Below are positions 60,755 through 64,000 of a stretch of DNA of 64,000 nucleotides, piece by piece. The first letter of the stretch is position 1. The number at the start of each line of letters is the position of its first letter. Source of the DNA: Candidatus Nitrosotenuis cloacae. Lineage in GTDB: Archaea; Thermoproteota; Nitrososphaeria; Nitrososphaerales; Nitrosopumilaceae. The stretch covers positions 631,957-695,956 of the forward strand of contig NZ_CP011097.1 in the NCBI RefSeq assembly GCF_000955905.1, given 5' to 3'. The notes beneath the pieces were generated by a model. That model ran no database searches, was not told where the DNA came from, and worked only from the letters and a program-made list of their open reading frames with translations. The position numbers and the translations under genes are program-made.

Positions 60755-62443
60755 ATGGAAAAACTCTCTGGCGCAAAAGCGTTAATCAAAGCATTAGAAA
60801 AACAAGGGGTCAAGGAGATCTTTGGGCTACCGGGAGGTGCGAATCTTCCAATGTATGATGAGCTATACAAGAGCAACATCAGACACATTCTAGTAAGACA
60901 CGAGCAATCCGCTGCCCACATGGCAGACGGCTATGGCAGGGTATCCAGACGGGCAGGTGTGTGCTTTGCAACATCTGGTCCTGGAGCTACTAACATTGTG
61001 ACAGGCCTTGCAACCGCAAATGCAGATTCATCCCCAATGGTTGCAATCACCGGACAGGTGCCGACTGCAATGATTGGACGTGATGCATTTCAGGAAAGTG
61101 ACATTATAGGTATAGCAAATCCGGTTGTAAAATATTCATTTCAGCCAATAAAGGCAGTGGACATTCCAGAGGTGGTCAAAAAAGGATTTTATATTGCAGA
61201 GACTGGCAGACCAGGCGCCGTTCTTATTGATATTCCAAAAGATGTTCAGACAAACGAAGCAGACATTCCATTCCCAGACGAGGTCAAGATTCGCGGCTAT
61301 CATCCATGGACCGATCCGGATGTTGTCGCAATAGAAAAGGCAATCAAACTATTACTATCATCAACAAAACCAGTCATACTAGCTGGTGGAGGAGTAATCA
61401 TATCATCGGCATTTGCGGAATTGCAATCAATTGCGGAATTGCTAATGATTCCCGTAGTATCTACATTCAAGGGCAAGGGAGCATTCCCAGAGACTCATCC
61501 ATTATCGCTAGGTCCAATAGGCATGCACGGACACGCAGAGGCAAACAAGATAATGTCAGAGGCTGACTGTGTGTTGGCAATTGGCACTCGTTTTTCTGAT
61601 AGATCGGTTGGGCGATTTGATGAGTTTGAGAAAAATCTCAAGATCATACACTTGGATGTAGACCCTGCAGAGATTGGCAAAAACCAAACAACCAGTGTTG
61701 CAGTGGTAGGAGATGTCCGTGCATCACTTAGAATATTCTTAAGATTATTGATACAAAAGGTAACAAAACCATCCGAGGACAATGTATGGATAAAGCACGT
61801 AAAGGAAGTAAAGGAATACTGGAAAGAAAACCTCAAGCTACATCCAGGAGAATTGACTGCGGCAAGAATTTTGCGCAAGCTAAGGGAAGTAATGCCGCAC
61901 CAGTCTATTGTTACAACTGAAGTCGGACAGCACCAAATGTGGGCCTCATTATTCTATGATGTGATATCACCTGGCACTTTCTTTAGCTCAACTGGATTAG
62001 GTACAATGGGTTGGGGATTCCCGGCAGCAATTGGTGCAAAGGCAGCAAGACCTGACTTGCCGGTAGTGGACATTGCAGGAGATGGCAGCTTTAACATGAC
62101 AGAAAACTCGCTAGCTACATCTGTTTTGGATAATTTACCAGTTATTGTGTTCCTAGTAAACAACTACACACTAGGAATGGTTGCACAGTGGCAGCGAACA
62201 TTCTATGATAGAAGAATGATTGGCGTTGATCAAAAGCAATGCCCTGACTATTGCAAGCTAGCCGAATCATATGGCGCGCAAGGAATCCGAGTCGGAAACT
62301 TGGATGAATTGGGCCAAGCAATCAAGGCAGGACTCAAATCCGATGTTGCAACAGTAATTGACATTCCAATTGACCCAGAAGAAGACGTATTGCCGTTTGT
62401 AGCGCCAGGAACCTCACTCAAGGACATGATCCTCCCATCTTAG
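60755..62443 (+). CDS. ilvB: Acetolactate synthase large subunit
   Basis: A 562-residue ThDP enzyme, the first committed step of Val/Leu/Ile synthesis (2 pyruvate to acetolactate; 2-ketobutyrate to acetohydroxybutyrate). It opens KALEKQGVKEIFGLPGGANLPMYDEL. The catalytic Glu lies in RHEQSAAHMADGYGR, the FAD region includes QVPTAMIGRDAFQE, and the ThDP-binding GDGSFNMTENSLAT...NNYTLGMV is intact. SD GGTGA is 7 nt before ATG 60755, unlike the leaderless upstream frame. Followed without a gap by ilvN. Confidence 0.96.
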   Translation: MEKLSGAKALIKALEKQGVKEIFGLPGGANLPMYDELYKSNIRHILVRHEQSAAHMADGYGRVSRRAGVCFATSGPGATNIVTGLATANADSSPMVAITGQVPTAMIGRDAFQESDIIGIANPVVKYSFQPIKAVDIPEVVKKGFYIAETGRPGAVLIDIPKDVQTNEADIPFPDEVKIRGYHPWTDPDVVAIEKAIKLLLSSTKPVILAGGGVIISSAFAELQSIAELLMIPVVSTFKGKGAFPETHPLSLGPIGMHGHAEANKIMSEADCVLAIGTRFSDRSVGRFDEFEKNLKIIHLDVDPAEIGKNQTTSVAVVGDVRASLRIFLRLLIQKVTKPSEDNVWIKHVKEVKEYWKENLKLHPGELTAARILRKLREVMPHQSIVTTEVGQHQMWASLFYDVISPGTFFSSTGLGTMGWGFPAAIGAKAARPDLPVVDIAGDGSFNMTENSLATSVLDNLPVIVFLVNNYTLGMVAQWQRTFYDRRMIGVDQKQCPDYCKLAESYGAQGIRVGNLDELGQAIKAGLKSDVATVIDIPIDPEEDVLPFVAPGTSLKDMILPS

Positions 62444-62452
62444 GTGGATACA

Positions 62453-62938
62453 ATGGTGTGGGCAATCCTATCAATTTTAGTAGAAAACAAGCCTGGAATA
62501 CTATTCAAGGTGACTCATTTGTTTCGTTCTAGAAACTTTAACATTGATTCTATTTCAGTTGGCGTAACTCAAAACCCAGAGTTTTCCAAGATGACAATCA
62601 CCACAATTGGTGATGAAAAGCAGATAGAGCAAATTGTAAAGCAACTAGACAAAATGATTGACACAATAGAGGTAAAGAGACTAGATGACAAAAAAACCGT
62701 ATTCAGGGAGTTGTCTTTGTTTCGAGTCAAGGTCTCAAAACCATCGGATTCAATGGAGATAAACAATATTGCAAATTCGTTTGGCGCCAAGGTACACGAT
62801 GCTCGAAAGGACTCACTCATGGTAGAATTGACCTCCACGCCTGACCAAATTAACAATCTTCAAGAGTTACTTGCACCATACGAAATACTAGACATTGCAC
62901 GAACAGGTGTTGCAGCACTACAAAGGGGCGGAGACTGA
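62453..62938 (+). CDS. ilvN: Acetolactate synthase small subunit
   Basis: A 161-residue regulatory subunit with N-terminal ACT domain (ILSILVENKPGILFKVTHLFRSRNFNIDSISVG) that binds valine, and a C-terminal ACT-like domain (ELSLFRVKVSKPSD, ELTSTPDQINNLQELLAPYEILDIARTG). GGTGG at 62444-62448, 4 nt before ATG 62453, favours this start over the GTG at 62444. Its TGA overlaps the leuA ATG (TGATG). Confidence 0.93.
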   Translation: MVWAILSILVENKPGILFKVTHLFRSRNFNIDSISVGVTQNPEFSKMTITTIGDEKQIEQIVKQLDKMIDTIEVKRLDDKKTVFRELSLFRVKVSKPSDSMEINNIANSFGAKVHDARKDSLMVELTSTPDQINNLQELLAPYEILDIARTGVAALQRGGD

Positions 62939-64000
62939 TGCGAGTTAGAATATTTGATACCACACTACGAGATGGCGAGCAAACACCAGGTGTTGCATTA
63001 TCGCCAGAAAAGAAACTATCCATTGCAAAAAGACTGGATGAATTGGGCGTTGATGCAATAGAGGCAGGCTTTCCAGTAATATCTGAAGGAGAGCAACAAG
63101 GAATCAAACTAATCACAAAGGCCGGACTAAACGCAGAGATTTGTGGCCTAGCTAGGACCAACAAAAAGGATATCGATGCAGCAATTGACTGCGGTCTCAA
63201 ATACATTCACACATTCATTGCAACATCGGACATTCACTTGCAGTACAAGCTAAAGATGACTCGAGAGCAGGCACTAGCAAAGGCAATTGAGGCGGTAGAG
63301 TATGGCAAAGCACATGGACTACAAGTAGAGTTTTCAGCAGAGGATGCCACTAGAACTGATAGGACATTTCTAAAGCATGTCTTCTCTGAGGTAGCAAAGG
63401 CTGGTGCAGACAGAGTGGACATTCCAGATACTGTAGGTTATTCCACTCCTCAATACATTGCAGAAATCACAAAAGACACAATTGCAGCAACCAAGTTACC
63501 AGTTTCAGTTCACTGTCACAATGACTTTGGGTTGGCAGTTGCAAATGCCATTTCTGGAATACAGGCGGGGGCTGCATGTGCACATGTTACAATAAATGGA
63601 ATTGGCGAGCGAGCAGGAAATGCATCACTGGAAGAGCTAGTCATGGCATTACAATGTTTGCAATTTGATGGACAAAAATGGGAAACCGGAATCAACACCA
63701 AGCTACTATATGAAACCTCAAAGTTTGTATCAAACTTGGTTGGAATCAAGGTCCAGCCAAACAAGGCAATAGTGGGTGAGAATGCATTTGGCCACGAGTC
63801 CGGCATCCACACACATGGCATTTTGAATAATCCATTGACATACGAGCCAATCAGCCCAGAATTAGTTGGCAGAACACGTTGGCTCCAAGTAGGAAAGCAT
63901 GCCGGCATTCATGGAATATCTGCAATGCTAGAAGAATATGGAGTAAAGCCATCAGAGGATCAGCTAAAGCAAATTTTGGATAAAGTCAAGGGAATTGGTG
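62938..64000 (+). CDS. leuA: 2-isopropylmalate synthase family protein (partial)
   Basis: The 354 codons before the right edge open with RVRIFDTTLRDGEQTPGVALS, the HMGL/IPMS start with the metal-binding Asp. SVHCHNDFGLAVANAISGIQAGA and NAFGHESGIHTHGIL supply the remaining metal and substrate residues. It is probably isopropylmalate synthase (leucine), given the ilvBN partners. Citramalate or homocitrate synthase share these motifs, and the diagnostic C-terminal LeuA dimer domain is beyond the window. ATG at 62938 overlaps the ilvN stop. Confidence 0.9.
   Translation, partial: MRVRIFDTTLRDGEQTPGVALSPEKKLSIAKRLDELGVDAIEAGFPVISEGEQQGIKLITKAGLNAEICGLARTNKKDIDAAIDCGLKYIHTFIATSDIHLQYKLKMTREQALAKAIEAVEYGKAHGLQVEFSAEDATRTDRTFLKHVFSEVAKAGADRVDIPDTVGYSTPQYIAEITKDTIAATKLPVSVHCHNDFGLAVANAISGIQAGAACAHVTINGIGERAGNASLEELVMALQCLQFDGQKWETGINTKLLYETSKFVSNLVGIKVQPNKAIVGENAFGHESGIHTHGILNNPLTYEPISPELVGRTRWLQVGKHAGIHGISAMLEEYGVKPSEDQLKQILDKVKGIG

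Overview
The window is a continuous, gene-dense piece of an archaeal chromosome. Everything recognisable points to an ammonia-oxidising Nitrososphaerota (Thaumarchaeota), most likely of the Nitrosopumilus/Nitrosotenuis group. The evidence is a plastocyanin ending in a PEFG-CTERM sorting tail, a second membrane-anchored plastocyanin, CdvC with a CdvB-like partner, two TFB genes, several stand-alone RAM-domain proteins, a DUR3-type urea transporter fused to a kinase, an iron alcohol dehydrogenase like the semialdehyde reductases of the hydroxypropionate/hydroxybutyrate cycle, A-type ATPase subunit F, and AT-rich intergenic DNA with archaeal TATA boxes. No genus was fixed from sequence alone.

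Layout. 0-9 kb: an MBL-fold nuclease, then a surface or accessory block with a DUF7768-like protein, a 712-residue RTX-repeat protein, Ig-like and Lys-rich secreted proteins, hemerythrin and a blue copper protein. 9-18.5 kb: two RAM proteins and the uvrB-uvrA-uvrC excision-repair operon. 18.5-31.5 kb: a candidate small RNA, copper-related exported proteins under a CopY-like box, F420 and alcohol dehydrogenase enzymes, a ureohydrolase, glycerate kinase, citrate synthase flanked by two related microproteins, a DHH phosphoesterase, RidA, an MscS-like channel and an odd class II tRNA. 31.5-36.6 kb: a TrmB regulator divergent from a cdvB-like / unknown / cdvC operon, a metzincin, and a tight micro-operon ending in a GIY-YIG protein. 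36.8-41.3 kb: carAB with abnormal 5' ends. 41.3-49.9 kb: many Cys-rich microproteins, two TFBs, a KamA-family radical SAM enzyme and a small regulator operon sharing an operator-like palindrome. 50-57 kb: phosphoesterase, SWIM protein, ATPase subunit F, Fic protein with its own palindromes beside a broken doxX, dehydrogenase, and a DhnA-type aldolase with a long N/Q/P tail. 57-64 kb: transporter-kinase fusion and the ilvB-ilvN-leuA operon, cut by the window edge.

The most notable observations are: (1) a leaderless 17-codon reading frame rich in Leu/Val/Ile codons, followed by a terminator-like hairpin, directly upstream of ilvB, which looks like leader-peptide attenuation in an archaeon; (2) a 21-nt in-frame insertion with two stop codons inside the conserved N-terminus of carB, together with non-canonical starts for carA and carB; (3) an uncharacterised gene between a cdvB-like gene and cdvC; (4) shared palindromic operators; (5) two candidate structured RNAs; and (6) a class II tRNA with a GAA anticodon. 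Everything was read by eye: no homology search, covariance model or folding program was run.
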